Part shown: piece by piece, positions 7,488 through 15,612 of the stretch | Layout of the letters: every line of letters starts with the position of its first letter | Numbering within the stretch: the stretch's first letter is position 1 | From: Clostridia bacterium UC5.1-1D10 | GTDB lineage: Bacteria; Bacillota; Clostridia; Lachnospirales; Anaerotignaceae | Direction of reading: 5' to 3' | Assembly (NCBI GenBank): GCA_001304995.1 | Contig: BBZU01000009.1 | Coordinates: 1-64,000 of the forward strand | Length of the DNA: 64,000 bases | Translations under genes and position numbers: made by a program | Notes under the pieces: model-generated | What the model saw: the letters and a program-made list of their open reading frames with translations, nothing else | What the model was told of the DNA's origin: nothing | Databases searched by the model: none

Positions 7488-7516
7488 TTGACAAAGTCTT
7501 TTTCTTTTGGTATTAT
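7488..7516 (+). promoter_or_regulatory. Promoter of the tRNA operon
   Basis: TTGACA (7488-7493), a 17-bp spacer and TATTAT (7511-7516) lie about 30 bp before tRNA-Leu, with no other good promoter before the following tRNAs. All five tRNAs are probably cut from one transcript. Confidence 0.85.
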
Positions 7517-7545
7517 TAACAAGCCGTCAAACGACGACAGGATAA

Positions 7546-7629
7546 GCCCGAGTGGCGGAATTGGCAGACGCACAGGACTTAAAATCCTGCGAGGTAACAC
7601 TCGTACCGGTTCGATCCCGGTCTCGGGCA
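7546..7629 (+). tRNA. tRNA-Leu (TAA)
   Basis: Acceptor GCCCGAG/CTCGGGC, class II long variable arm, anticodon loop CTTAAAA with anticodon TAA (reads UUA), T arm with GGTTCGATCCC, discriminator A. CCA is not encoded. Confidence 0.95.
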
Positions 7630-7658
7630 CTTCTTTTTGATGGTAGAAATCTGTATAT

Positions 7659-7731
<73 letters not shown>

Positions 7732-7739
7732 CTTTATAT

Positions 7740-7811
7740 GCGCGAGTGGCTCAGTGGTAGAGCATCGCCTTGCCAAGGCGAGGGTCGCGAGTTCGAATCT
7801 CGTCTCGCGCT
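7740..7811 (+). tRNA. tRNA-Gly (GCC), copy 1 of 3
   Basis: Acceptor GCGCGAG/CTCGCGC, D arm with GCTCAGTGGTAGAGC, anticodon loop TTGCCAA with anticodon GCC, discriminator T as usual for bacterial tRNA-Gly. CCA is not encoded. Confidence 0.95.
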
Positions 7812-7863
7812 TTTTGTGTCATCTGGCACAGAAGCAATTTCATAGGAAGCATGGATACTTTAT

Positions 7864-7935
7864 GCGCGAGTGGCTCAGTGGTAGAGCATCGCCTTGCCAA
7901 GGCGAGGGTCGCGAGTTCGAATCTCGTCTCGCGCT
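7864..7935 (+). tRNA. tRNA-Gly (GCC), copy 2 of 3
   Basis: Identical in sequence to the copy at 7740-7811. The 52-bp spacer between them is not repeated at the next junction, so only the gene was duplicated or has been kept homogeneous. Confidence 0.95.
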
Positions 7936-7975
7936 TTCTACGTATCCTGCTTTCTGGAAAAACTTTATATCATAT

Positions 7976-8047
7976 GCGCGAGTGGCTCAGTGGTAGAGCA
8001 TCGCCTTGCCAAGGCGAGGGTCGCGAGTTCGAATCTCGTCTCGCGCT
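7976..8047 (+). tRNA. tRNA-Gly (GCC), copy 3 of 3
   Basis: Identical to the two previous copies and last gene of the operon. The stem-loop terminator begins six bases later. Confidence 0.95.
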
Positions 8048-8052
8048 GTTTC

Positions 8053-8082
8053 AGAGAGTATCTTTTGGATGCTCTCTTTTTT
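8053..8082 (+). terminator. Terminator of the tRNA operon
   Basis: Stem AGAGAGTATC/GATGCTCTCT with one G-U pair and a five-base loop, followed by T-rich sequence. Confidence 0.85.
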
Positions 8083-8187
8083 ATTTTAATTTTTTCGTAA
8101 GAATTTTCTGGGGCAATGATACACTTTTGCATTGTATTTTATGATATGATGGAAAAAATAGTTTTTTGTCAGAAGGGGGTGTCCAGT

Positions 8188-9108
8188 ATGGATGAACGAC
8201 TGCGCACATTGCAGGCAGAAACGGAAGAGGAACAGACTTTGCGTCGGAAGCGGGACAGCCTGGAAGTGGAATACAGAAGTCTTTGCAGTTATGAAAGGGA
8301 ATTGGCGGTGCTGCGTCAGAAGGGACAGGAAGACGTGGCGCGGATGGAGCAGGGAGGCGTACGGAATCTCTTTACGAAAGTGACCGGAAAATATGGAGAA
8401 GCACTGGCACAGGAGCAGGCAGAAGCCGCTGAGACTGAGACAAAGTATCAGAAGGTACAGCAGGAATTTGCCCAGATGGAGGATACTTTGCGGCAGTTGG
8501 ATAAACGTATCGGAGAATTGAGCGGCAGTCAGGCGCGTTATGATGCTTATATCCTTCAGCGGGCAGAAGAGCTGGAAGGGGCGGGCACAGACAGCGGCAC
8601 GAAGGATTTACAGGCGCGGATCCGCACTCTGGAAGAACAGGCGCGGACTTTGCTGGAAAAAAGAAACCGGCTGGCTGATGTACGCTGGGAAGTAAGAAAC
8701 GTGCTGGGCATTTTGGAGGATGCGGCAGGGTATGGCCGCTGGGATGCAGGACGCGGCAGTCTGCTCAGTTCTTTTTTGAAGCAGGAACGGGTGCAGAAAG
8801 CCAAAGAAGCTATGATTGGCTTACAGGAAGCTGTCCAACGTGCCAAAGACGTAGAGGATAAACAGCTTTCCGCAGCCCAGGATCATTTACAGGAAGCCAG
8901 AAGACAGAGAGGATGGGATATTTTCCTGGATAATATCCTCATCGATTGGTCTGTGCAGGATGAAATTGAAATGGCTCTTGCCCGTCTGCATCATTTCAGC
9001 GGCGCGCTGGAAGAAAAAGAACGGGTGATTCTGGGAGAATTGCAGCGTATCCGGGCGGAACAGGAAATTTTGCAGAAACAGTGGAAGGACAGTGTGGCAC
9101 AGCTGTAA
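8188..9108 (+). CDS. Coiled-coil protein 1 of a tandem triplet
   Basis: The 306-residue product is almost all charged helix: heptad-rich segments at about 1-65, 75-135, 150-180 and 255-306. There is no signal peptide or membrane helix, so it should be cytosolic. A central block (GYGRWDAGRGSLLSSFLKQERVQKAKEAM) aligns with the more glycine-rich WG-D-GGG-KR-RM motif of the next two copies. AGAAGGGGGTG precedes the ATG at 8188; the longer in-frame start at 8116 has no ribosome site. No family is recognised. The three genes form a tight operon and may assemble together. Confidence 0.75.
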   Translation: MDERLRTLQAETEEEQTLRRKRDSLEVEYRSLCSYERELAVLRQKGQEDVARMEQGGVRNLFTKVTGKYGEALAQEQAEAAETETKYQKVQQEFAQMEDTLRQLDKRIGELSGSQARYDAYILQRAEELEGAGTDSGTKDLQARIRTLEEQARTLLEKRNRLADVRWEVRNVLGILEDAAGYGRWDAGRGSLLSSFLKQERVQKAKEAMIGLQEAVQRAKDVEDKQLSAAQDHLQEARRQRGWDIFLDNILIDWSVQDEIEMALARLHHFSGALEEKERVILGELQRIRAEQEILQKQWKDSVAQL

Positions 9109-9123
9109 AAATGGGGGATTCAT

Positions 9124-10045
9124 ATGGAACAGTATTGGCAGGAATTGCAACAGCAAGTACATCGCAAAGCAGCTTTGGAACGAAAACAAGAGGCACTCTG
9201 TGAACAGCGGCGTAAGTTGAAAGAGGAATTGGACACTGCTACACAGCGTTGGCAGGAAGAACAAAAAGATGTGGATAAACTGGAGGGCATCAGTCTGGCT
9301 GGGATTTTTTCTGCTTTGTCTGGCAGGAAAGAAGAACAGCTGGAAAAAGAACGGCAGGAAGCCCAGGAGGCTTTGTTGCAAAAAGAGGCGGCAGACAATG
9401 CTTTTCAGAAGCTGGAAGAAGAAATCCGAAAAACAGGGATGAACTTTTTCGTTTGCAGGACTGCGAAATCAAGTATCAGAGAGCACTGGAAGAAAGAGCA
9501 GCAGAATTGGAAGCCATGGGACAGGATACGGGACTTTGCAGCTGCAAAAGGAAATTGGAAGGCTGGAAGCTGAGGATAAAGAATTACAGGAAGTGTTGGA
9601 CGCAGGCAGAGACGTGCATGTCCAAGTGCAGCAAGCCTTGAATGCGCTGGATTCTGCCGAAAACTGGGGCGTTGTGGATATGATGGGCGGCGGCATGATG
9701 ACGACCATGATGAAACGGGATCGGATGAATCAGGCGAAAAATGCCATGACAGAAATCGAATATCTCCTTAGAAAATTCCGTGCAGAACTGTCTGACATTG
9801 CCGGAGCGGATACAGTAGGCGCTGCAAATTTTGGCAAAGAATGGTCTATGATGGATTATCTCATGGATGGCTTTTTCATCGATTATATGGTGCAACAGGA
9901 GATTACAGAAAGCCTTTCTAATATGCGGCGTCTGGAAAAGGAAATAGAGCGCGTCTGTGCAACTATCCAGCAGCGAAAAGAGGAAAATCAGAGAAAGAAA
10001 ACGGAATTGAGACAGGAATGGCAGACACAGATGGAACAGCTGTGA
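9124..10045 (+). CDS. Coiled-coil protein 2 of the triplet (two frame breaks)
   Basis: Read straight, the gene is split into three frames. Comparison with the next gene shows that one base is missing at the GGG run 9436-9438 and another at the TTT run 9535-9537; adding both back gives one protein of about 307 residues. Shared features are LEGISLAGIFSALSG, LEKERQEAQEA, then NWGVVDMMGGG and KRDRMNQAKNAM, with coiled coil at both ends. The start follows ATGGGGGATTC. Either this middle copy has decayed or, given the many similar breaks in essential genes of this window, the sequence has errors. The function is unknown. Confidence 0.65.
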
Positions 10046-10059
10046 AATGAGGGATTCGT

Positions 10060-10962
10060 ATGGAACAAAATTTGTGGGAACTGCGTGAAAACTGTCGTAT
10101 GGAAGAAATGCTGTGCAAGAAAAGAGAAGAACTACGGGCACAGCAGAAACAGTTGGAAGAAAAAATGCTGGAATTGTCTGTGCAGTACAGCCGCGAAACT
10201 CAGGACGTGAAAGAGTTGGAAGGTTTGACCATGACATCTTTGTTGTCTTCTCTGTCCGGTACGAAGCAGAAAAACTTGGAAAAAGAGCGGAGAGAAGCCA
10301 AAGAAGCAGCTTTGCGGCTGGAAGAGGCCAAAAAGGTTCTGGAACAGGTGGAAAGAGAACTGCAGTCTGTGGATTTAGAAGTGCGGCAGCTTCGGGGCAG
10401 CAAGGAAAAGTACGAAACTGCGCTGAAGGAAAAGGCGGCTCAGATGGAAGCGGCGGGAATCCGAACAGGATTCTCAGAATTGGAAGAAAAGCTGGGAATT
10501 TTGGAAACGGAATCCATAGAAGTGACAGACGTTTTACAGCTGGGAAATGCCCTGCGGTGGCAGCTTCACCGCATCATGGAAATATTGCAGTCTGCCCGTA
10601 ACTGGGGACGGGTGGATTTGATTGGAGGCGGCTCGACTTCCAGCGCCCTGAAACGGGAGCGGATGGAGGAAACCAGAAAAGCACTGGCGGAGCTGGATGT
10701 GATTCTGGGATATTTTCGGAAGAAATTCCGGGAAACACCTGTTGTCAGCAAAATTTCTTATGAAGAATGGGGCGATGACCTGTTTGCCGCTGATTTTCTG
10801 CTGGATGGGTTTGTCATAGACGCATTGGTGCAGGTGGATATTGTGGATTGTCAGGCAGAAATGGAACGTCTTTATGAACAGACGGAAAGGATTTGTAAAT
10901 CTTTGCGGCAAAAAGCAGATGGGATTCAGGCAGAGAAAGAATCCTTGCAAAAAAATGGCTGA
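10060..10962 (+). CDS. Coiled-coil protein 3 of the triplet
   Basis: The intact 300-residue product is the clearest member. It has N-terminal coiled coil (about 1-65), LEGLTMTSLLSSLSG followed by LEKERREAKEA, a second coil to about 165, then NWGRVDLIGGG and KRERMEETRKAL, an IxYFRKKFRE segment, a VDIVDCQAEMERL helix and a short C-terminal coil. The start lies 14 bp after the previous stop. Similar WG-D-GGG-K-RM blocks occur in uncharacterised Firmicutes proteins, to my recollection; I cannot name a function. Confidence 0.75.
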   Translation: MEQNLWELRENCRMEEMLCKKREELRAQQKQLEEKMLELSVQYSRETQDVKELEGLTMTSLLSSLSGTKQKNLEKERREAKEAALRLEEAKKVLEQVERELQSVDLEVRQLRGSKEKYETALKEKAAQMEAAGIRTGFSELEEKLGILETESIEVTDVLQLGNALRWQLHRIMEILQSARNWGRVDLIGGGSTSSALKRERMEETRKALAELDVILGYFRKKFRETPVVSKISYEEWGDDLFAADFLLDGFVIDALVQVDIVDCQAEMERLYEQTERICKSLRQKADGIQAEKESLQKNG

Positions 10963-11099
10963 AATATATGGAAACCATTGGTTAGTTCATGGAAAGCGCA
11001 GGGGGATTCCCTGCGTTTTTGCGTGCAAAAATGGTGGGAATATGATAGTATGCTGTTAAAGCGTTTTGACAGAGTTTATGTCAGGAGGGATTTTTTTAG

Positions 11100-12230
11100 A
11101 TGGAAAAAAGAAAAATGGAAAATATCGGTGCTGAGCCGTCTATGTTGGGTTTTGGCTGCATGCGTTTTCCTACCTTGGAAGACGGCAGCATCAATGAAGC
11201 GGAAGCAGAAAAAATGCTGAACTATGCCCTTGACCATGGGGTGACCTATGTGGATACAGCGTATTTCTACCATGATGGCGCCAGCGAGCCTTTTGTGGGC
11301 AAGGCGCTGGAAAAACGGGACAGAAGCTCTTTTTATCTGGCAACCAAACTGCCTGTTTGGATACTGAAAGACGGGGAGGACGCCAGAAGGGTATGTATGG
11401 AACAGCTTTCCCGCCTGCGGACAGAATATGTGGATTTTTATCTGCTTCATGCATTGAATCGGGAGAGATGGGAAAAACTGGTGGAACAGGGTGTCATTGA
11501 TGTGCTGGAACAGCTGCGGGAAGAAGGCAAGATCCGCTACATCGGTTTCTCTTTCCATGACGATTACGAAGTGTTTGAGGAAATTTTGCAGTACCGGAAA
11601 TGGGATTTCTGCCAGATTCAGCTGAACTATATGGACACAGAAGAACAGGCAGGCATGAAAGGCTACCGTCTGGCAGAAAAACTTGGTGTGCCCCTGGTGA
11701 TTATGGAGCCTGTCCGCGGCGGCGCTCTGGCGAACTTCTCAGAAGATTTGAACGCAAAATTCCACGCACTGGACGAAAAAGCATCCATCGCTTCTTATGC
11801 TCTGCGGTATGTGGGCAGCCTGCCCAATGTGAAAGTCATCCTCAGCGGCATGAGCACCATGGAACAGGTTGAGGACAACATTAAAACATTCTCTCCTTTC
11901 CGTCCGCTCAATATCAGAGAAGAAGTTGCCATTGCCAATACGGCGGCGGCGCTGCGGGCTCGTGTACAGAATGGCTGTACAGGATGCCGTTACTGTATGC
12001 CTTGTCCTCATGGAGTGGATATTCCTGGGAACTTTAAGCTGTGGAATACGTATCATATGTATCAGCGTTACGAAAGCGTTCGTTTTGGCTGGGAAGGCAA
12101 GGCGGAAAGCGAAAAACCCACTAGCTGCGTTTCCTGCGGAAAATGCATGGTAAATTGCCCTCAGAAGATCAATATTCCCATGGATTTGCAGAAGGTGCAG
12201 AAAGATTTCGACGAACGCATTTGGAAATAA
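11100..12230 (+). CDS. Aldo/keto reductase with C-terminal 4Fe-4S domain
   Basis: The 376-residue product has an AKR barrel (about 1-280) with GFGCMRFP at the N-terminus and the catalytic-region pattern YVDTAYFYHDGASE, then a ferredoxin-like tail with two cysteine clusters: CTGCRYCMPCPHGVDI at about 293 and SCVSCGKCMVNCPQKINI at about 342. This combination marks the COG1453-type predicted oxidoreductases common in Clostridia. They probably use NAD(P)H or ferredoxin; the substrate is unknown. AGGAGGG lies 8-10 bp before the ATG. The next gene begins 14 bp downstream. Confidence 0.9.
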   Translation: MEKRKMENIGAEPSMLGFGCMRFPTLEDGSINEAEAEKMLNYALDHGVTYVDTAYFYHDGASEPFVGKALEKRDRSSFYLATKLPVWILKDGEDARRVCMEQLSRLRTEYVDFYLLHALNRERWEKLVEQGVIDVLEQLREEGKIRYIGFSFHDDYEVFEEILQYRKWDFCQIQLNYMDTEEQAGMKGYRLAEKLGVPLVIMEPVRGGALANFSEDLNAKFHALDEKASIASYALRYVGSLPNVKVILSGMSTMEQVEDNIKTFSPFRPLNIREEVAIANTAAALRARVQNGCTGCRYCMPCPHGVDIPGNFKLWNTYHMYQRYESVRFGWEGKAESEKPTSCVSCGKCMVNCPQKINIPMDLQKVQKDFDERIWK

Positions 12231-12244
12231 AAGGAGAGAAGCAC

Positions 12245-12676
12245 TTGGATTTACTGGAACAGGCGAAAAAAGCACTGGAGGCGGAAGGCGTGACTTTTGC
12301 GGCAGTATCCACCTCTGGCGAGCAAAAAACATCACAGAAAAAAGGCATTGCTCCTATGATGGAAATTTTGGCAGAGTGCCCGGAATTTTTGCAGGGAGCG
12401 GCAGTGGCTGACCAGGTCATTGGGAAAGCGGCAGCATTTCTCCTGCGCAAGGGCGGCGCAAAATACCTGTATGCCAAAATCATCAGCGAACATGCTTTGG
12501 AAACACTGAAAGATAGTGGTATTGCTGTTTCTTATGGAACAAAAGTGCCTTATATCATCAATCGGAAGAAAGACGGCATGTGCCCCATGGAGCAGACGGT
12601 GCTTTCTGTGACAGATGTGGAGGAAGCCTATGGAAAATTGCGGGAAAAACTGCGGGAACTTTCTGGAAGAAATTGA
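12245..12676 (+). CDS. DUF1893 family protein
   Basis: The 143-residue product starts at TTG 12245, with AAAGGAGAGAAG upstream. The core VADQVIGKAAAFLLRKGG, YAKIISEHALETLKDSGI and VPYIINRKKDGMCPME matches the DUF1893 family as I know it. That family is often found in Clostridia and has a deaminase-like fold; its function is not established. It is probably cotranscribed with the aldo/keto reductase. Confidence 0.8.
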   Translation: MDLLEQAKKALEAEGVTFAAVSTSGEQKTSQKKGIAPMMEILAECPEFLQGAAVADQVIGKAAAFLLRKGGAKYLYAKIISEHALETLKDSGIAVSYGTKVPYIINRKKDGMCPMEQTVLSVTDVEEAYGKLREKLRELSGRN

Positions 12677-12686
12677 GTTTCGGCCC

Positions 12687-13133
12687 ATGAAAGCCACAGA
12701 GCATCCCTTGCTGTCAGATTTTCTCTATGAAGCCATTTTTCTGCCGCCGGGCGTCACACCCCCGCCCAGAGAAGTGGTAGAGATGCCGGAATTGCAGTCC
12801 TATATTGTGGATTTTGGCAAAGATGGAGATTTCTGCATGTGTGCGGTACAAGGAACGCGGGTCATTGGTGCCGCATGGTGCAGATATTTGCAGGGATACG
12901 GCAGTGTGGAGGGTATGCCAGAGCTGGCAGTTTCCCTTTTGCCGTCCTTTCGGGGCAAGGGTATTGGCACAGTTCTTTTGGTGAAGTTTTTGGAAGAAAT
13001 TCAAAAAAGGAACTTACCGGGGATTTCTCTTTCCGTTCAGAAAGAAAATCCTGCCCATAGATTGTATGAACGATTGGGATTTGAAATCGTCGAAGAACAG
13101 GCAGACACATGGGTCATGGTATACCATGTATAA
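12687..13133 (+). CDS. GNAT family N-acetyltransferase
   Basis: The acetyl-CoA binding motif is visible as LLPSFRGKGIGTVLLVKFLEE, followed by ISLSVQKENPAHRLYERLGFEIV, the usual motif B. The start is uncertain: ATG 12687 has no good ribosome site and would cut the first strand (EIEFRPM), so initiation a few codons upstream at a non-ATG codon overlapping the previous stop is possible. The substrate is unknown. It belongs to a run of closely spaced small genes from 11100 to 13442. Confidence 0.8.
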   Translation: MKATEHPLLSDFLYEAIFLPPGVTPPPREVVEMPELQSYIVDFGKDGDFCMCAVQGTRVIGAAWCRYLQGYGSVEGMPELAVSLLPSFRGKGIGTVLLVKFLEEIQKRNLPGISLSVQKENPAHRLYERLGFEIVEEQADTWVMVYHV

Positions 13134-13160
13134 AAATCAGCGCCAGAGAGGATGATGGAA

Positions 13161-13442
13161 ATGATTATTGGTACCTGCGAAGTGACTTTTCGGGCTGACT
13201 GGGTCACCAGCCTGAAGGAAAAGCGGATGGTGCTCAAAAGCCTCATGGAAAAGACACGGCACAAATTCAATATTTCCATTGCGGAAGTGGACAATCAGGA
13301 TAACCATAAACTGTTGACCATTGGCTTTGCCTGCGTCTCCAACGAAAGCCGCCACGCAGACAGTATGGTGCAGCATGTGCTGGATTTTATGGAAAAAAAT
13401 ACAGAGGCGGAGCTGATTTTTGCGGAAAGGGAAATCATTTGA
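13161..13442 (+). CDS. DUF503 (YlxP-like) family protein
   Basis: The 93-residue product has the compact family shape: MIIGTCEVTFRADWVTSLKEKR at the N-terminus, VLKSLMEKTRHKFNISIAEVD and a C-terminal strand with ELIFAEREI. Relatives sit near nusA-infB-rbfA in many Firmicutes, but here the gene is elsewhere. The start at 13161 is chosen from three nearby in-frame ATGs because GAGAGG lies nine bases before it. The biochemical role is unknown. Confidence 0.85.
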   Translation: MIIGTCEVTFRADWVTSLKEKRMVLKSLMEKTRHKFNISIAEVDNQDNHKLLTIGFACVSNESRHADSMVQHVLDFMEKNTEAELIFAEREII

Positions 13443-13507
13443 CGCTTTTTTCCCGAAAACAAAGGGATTTTTTATAAATAGCAGTAGATTTTCGGATTTT
13501 GCTGTGT

Positions 13508-13513
13508 TATAAT
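13508..13513 (+). promoter_or_regulatory. -10 box of the trigger factor gene
   Basis: TATAAT is followed by about 108 bp of leader to the start codon. The -35 position (13485-13490, TAGATT) is poor. The leader 13514-13621 holds a strong AAGGAGG but no clear riboswitch. Confidence 0.5.
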
Positions 13514-13621
13514 ATGCTTTGATTGTGCAGTTTTCAAGGACTGCCGGAAAAATGACAGCATACAAAACAGAAAAAATGAAGTTGTCAGATACAGATATTT
13601 TTTAAGGAGGAACTTCTAACC

Positions 13622-14923
13622 ATGAATAATGCAACACTGATCAGCAAAGAAAAAACAGAAGTAAAATTTTCTTTCGAAGTAAGCCCTGAAACACTGGAAA
13701 CAGGTCTGGCTTTCGCTTACAACAAAAACAAAAACCAGATCTCTCTGCCTGGTTTCAGAAAAGGCAAAGTGCCCAGAAAGCTCATCGAAGCGCAGTACGG
13801 CGAAAACTTCTTCTACGAAGATGCAATCAACCACATCTTCCCCGATGAATACATGGCAGCAATCAAAGAACTGGGTCTGGACGTTGTTTCCGCTCCCACT
13901 CTGGATGTTGAATACATCGACAAAGCAAAAGGCATTAAATTCATCATTGATGTAACTGTAAAACCCGAAGTAACTCTGGGTCAGTACAAAGGTCTGTCCG
14001 TGGAAAAAGTTCCCACAGAAGTAACAGACGAAGAAATCGCAAAAGAACTGGAAAAAGTTCAGAAACAGAACGCTAGACTGGTAGAAGTAACAGACAGACC
14101 CGCTCAGATGGGCGATGTTGCGAAAATCAGCTACGAAGGCAGCGTTGACGGCGTTCCTTTCGAAGGCGGCAAATCCGACGAACATGACCTGGAACTGGGT
14201 TCTCATTCCTTCATCGAAGGTTTCGAAGATCAGATCGTTGGTCACAGCGTAGGCGAAAAATTCGACATCAACGTAACTTTCCCTGAAGCTTACCATGCAC
14301 CTGAACTGGCTGGCAAAGCAGCAGTATTCGCTATCGAACTGAAAGGCATCACAGCAAAAGAACTGCCTGAACTGAACGACGCTTTCGCAGAAGATGTTTC
14401 CGAATTCTCCACAATGGATGAATACAGAGCAAGCATCGCGGGCAAACTGGCAACAGACAAAGTAGAAAGAGCAAAACAGCTCCAGGGCGACAAACTGCTG
14501 GATGCAGCAGTAGCTAACTGCACAATGGAAGTACCTCAGGTTATGTATGATAACAAAATCAACAGCATGATGAGAGAATTCGAACAGAACATCATGCAGC
14601 AGGGCCTGACCATGGACATCTACTATCAGTACATGGGCACTTCCGAAGAAGCTATGAAAGAAACATTCAAAGACACAAGCATCAAGAGCGTAAACGCTAG
14701 ACTGATGCTGGAACAGATCGCAAAAGAAGAAAACCTGACAATCTCTCAGGAAGATCTGGATGCAGAAGTTGTAAAATACGGCGAAAGCTACGGCATCGAC
14801 GGCAAAGTAATGCTGGAAATGATGAAAGACGAAGACAAAGAAGCTCTGAGACAGGATATGCTGGTAAGAGCTGCTATGAAGCTGATCGAAGAAACAGCTA
14901 TCGTAACTGAACCCGAAAAGTAA
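13622..14923 (+). CDS. tig: Trigger factor, ribosome-associated chaperone
   Basis: The 433-residue product has the full length and three parts of trigger factor: an N-terminal ribosome-binding domain with the signature GFRKGKVPRK (about 44-53), an FKBP-type peptidyl-prolyl isomerase domain (about 150-245, VAKISYEGSVDGVPFEGG), and a helical C-terminal chaperone domain. Codon use is strongly biased (CTG, GAA, AAA, AGA), as in dnaK and the threonine ammonia-lyase gene, so expression should be high. The gene precedes clpP and clpX in the order common to many bacteria. A GC-rich hairpin lies between tig and clpP. Confidence 0.97.
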   Translation: MNNATLISKEKTEVKFSFEVSPETLETGLAFAYNKNKNQISLPGFRKGKVPRKLIEAQYGENFFYEDAINHIFPDEYMAAIKELGLDVVSAPTLDVEYIDKAKGIKFIIDVTVKPEVTLGQYKGLSVEKVPTEVTDEEIAKELEKVQKQNARLVEVTDRPAQMGDVAKISYEGSVDGVPFEGGKSDEHDLELGSHSFIEGFEDQIVGHSVGEKFDINVTFPEAYHAPELAGKAAVFAIELKGITAKELPELNDAFAEDVSEFSTMDEYRASIAGKLATDKVERAKQLQGDKLLDAAVANCTMEVPQVMYDNKINSMMREFEQNIMQQGLTMDIYYQYMGTSEEAMKETFKDTSIKSVNARLMLEQIAKEENLTISQEDLDAEVVKYGESYGIDGKVMLEMMKDEDKEALRQDMLVRAAMKLIEETAIVTEPEK

Positions 14924-14949
14924 GATTCGCAAATCAAATTGCGTGAATG

Positions 14950-14979
14950 GAAACAGGCACAGGATACTGTGCCTGTTTC
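14950..14979 (+). terminator. Hairpin between tig and clpP
   Basis: A perfect 13-bp stem GAAACAGGCACAG/CTGTGCCTGTTTC with a GATA loop. The stem itself ends in TTTC but there is no long T run, so termination may be partial and allow some clpP readthrough. Confidence 0.6.
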
Positions 14980-15012
14980 ATATCGAAAAGAACGAAACAG
15001 GAGGGATTGCGA

Positions 15013-15605
15013 ATGAGTTTAGTACCTATGGTCGTGGATCAGACCAACCACGGCGAACGTTCTTATGACATTTATTCTAGACTGTTAAAAGACAGAATCA
15101 TTTTCCTTGGCGAGGAAGTCAACGACGTAACAGCCAGCCTGGTTGTTGCACAGCTGCTTTACCTGGCTGCGGAAGATCCCGATAAGGATATCAACCTGTA
15201 TATCAACAGCCCCGGCGGTCCGTAACCGCAGGTATGGCCATCTATGACACCATGCAGTATATCCGCCCCGATGTATCCACAATCTGCATCGGTATGGCAG
15301 CAAGCATGGGCGCGTTCCTGCTGGCAGGCGGCGCAAAAGGCAAACGTTACGCTCTGCCCAATGCGGAAGTGATGATTCACCAGCCCAGCGGCGGCGCAAG
15401 AGGTCAGGCAACAGACATTCAGATCCACGCAGAAAACATCCTGCGCACCAAAAAGAAACTGAATGAAATTCTGGCAGCAAATACAGGCAAATCCTTTGAT
15501 GAAATCGCCCATGACACAGAACGGGATAACTTTATGACAGCGGAAGAAGCAAAAGAATATGGCTTGATCGACGCTGTCATCACAAAGCCTCAGACAAAGG
15601 AGTGA
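15013..15605 (+). CDS. clpP: ATP-dependent Clp protease proteolytic subunit (frame break)
   Basis: ClpP is the tetradecameric serine peptidase that works with ClpX. The active-site serine is in [11 protein letters not shown] and the histidine in VMIHQPSGG. The frame breaks after YINSPGG at 15219-15221: the sequence reads GGTCCGTAA where GGTTCCGTA is expected ([14 protein letters not shown]), one T short. With it restored the protein has 197 residues, the normal length. A broken clpP beside an intact clpX is unlikely, so I read this as a sequencing error. The start at 15013 follows AGGAGGG. Confidence 0.9.
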
Positions 15606-15612
15606 GAATGGA

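Noticed and set aside
7740-8047. Three identical repeats about 112-124 bp apart that look like a CRISPR-like or VNTR array.
   Set aside because: Each repeat folds as a complete tRNA-Gly (GCC). Spacers are short, unrelated and not of uniform length.
13616-14932. Very long open frames antisense to tig (and likewise to dnaK 44678-46066, clpX 15643-16863, the threonine ammonia-lyase 17899-19491, and the stalk/PepSY gene 417-1784).
   Set aside because: They are rich in Phe, Cys and Ser and mirror the biased codons of the real genes. They lack ribosome sites and family resemblance. Strong codon bias alone creates stop-free antisense frames.
15013-15605. clpP as a true pseudogene or programmed frameshift.
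   Set aside because: One base restores an exact ClpP sequence, there is no slippery site with stimulatory structure, and many comparable one-base losses exist in the window.
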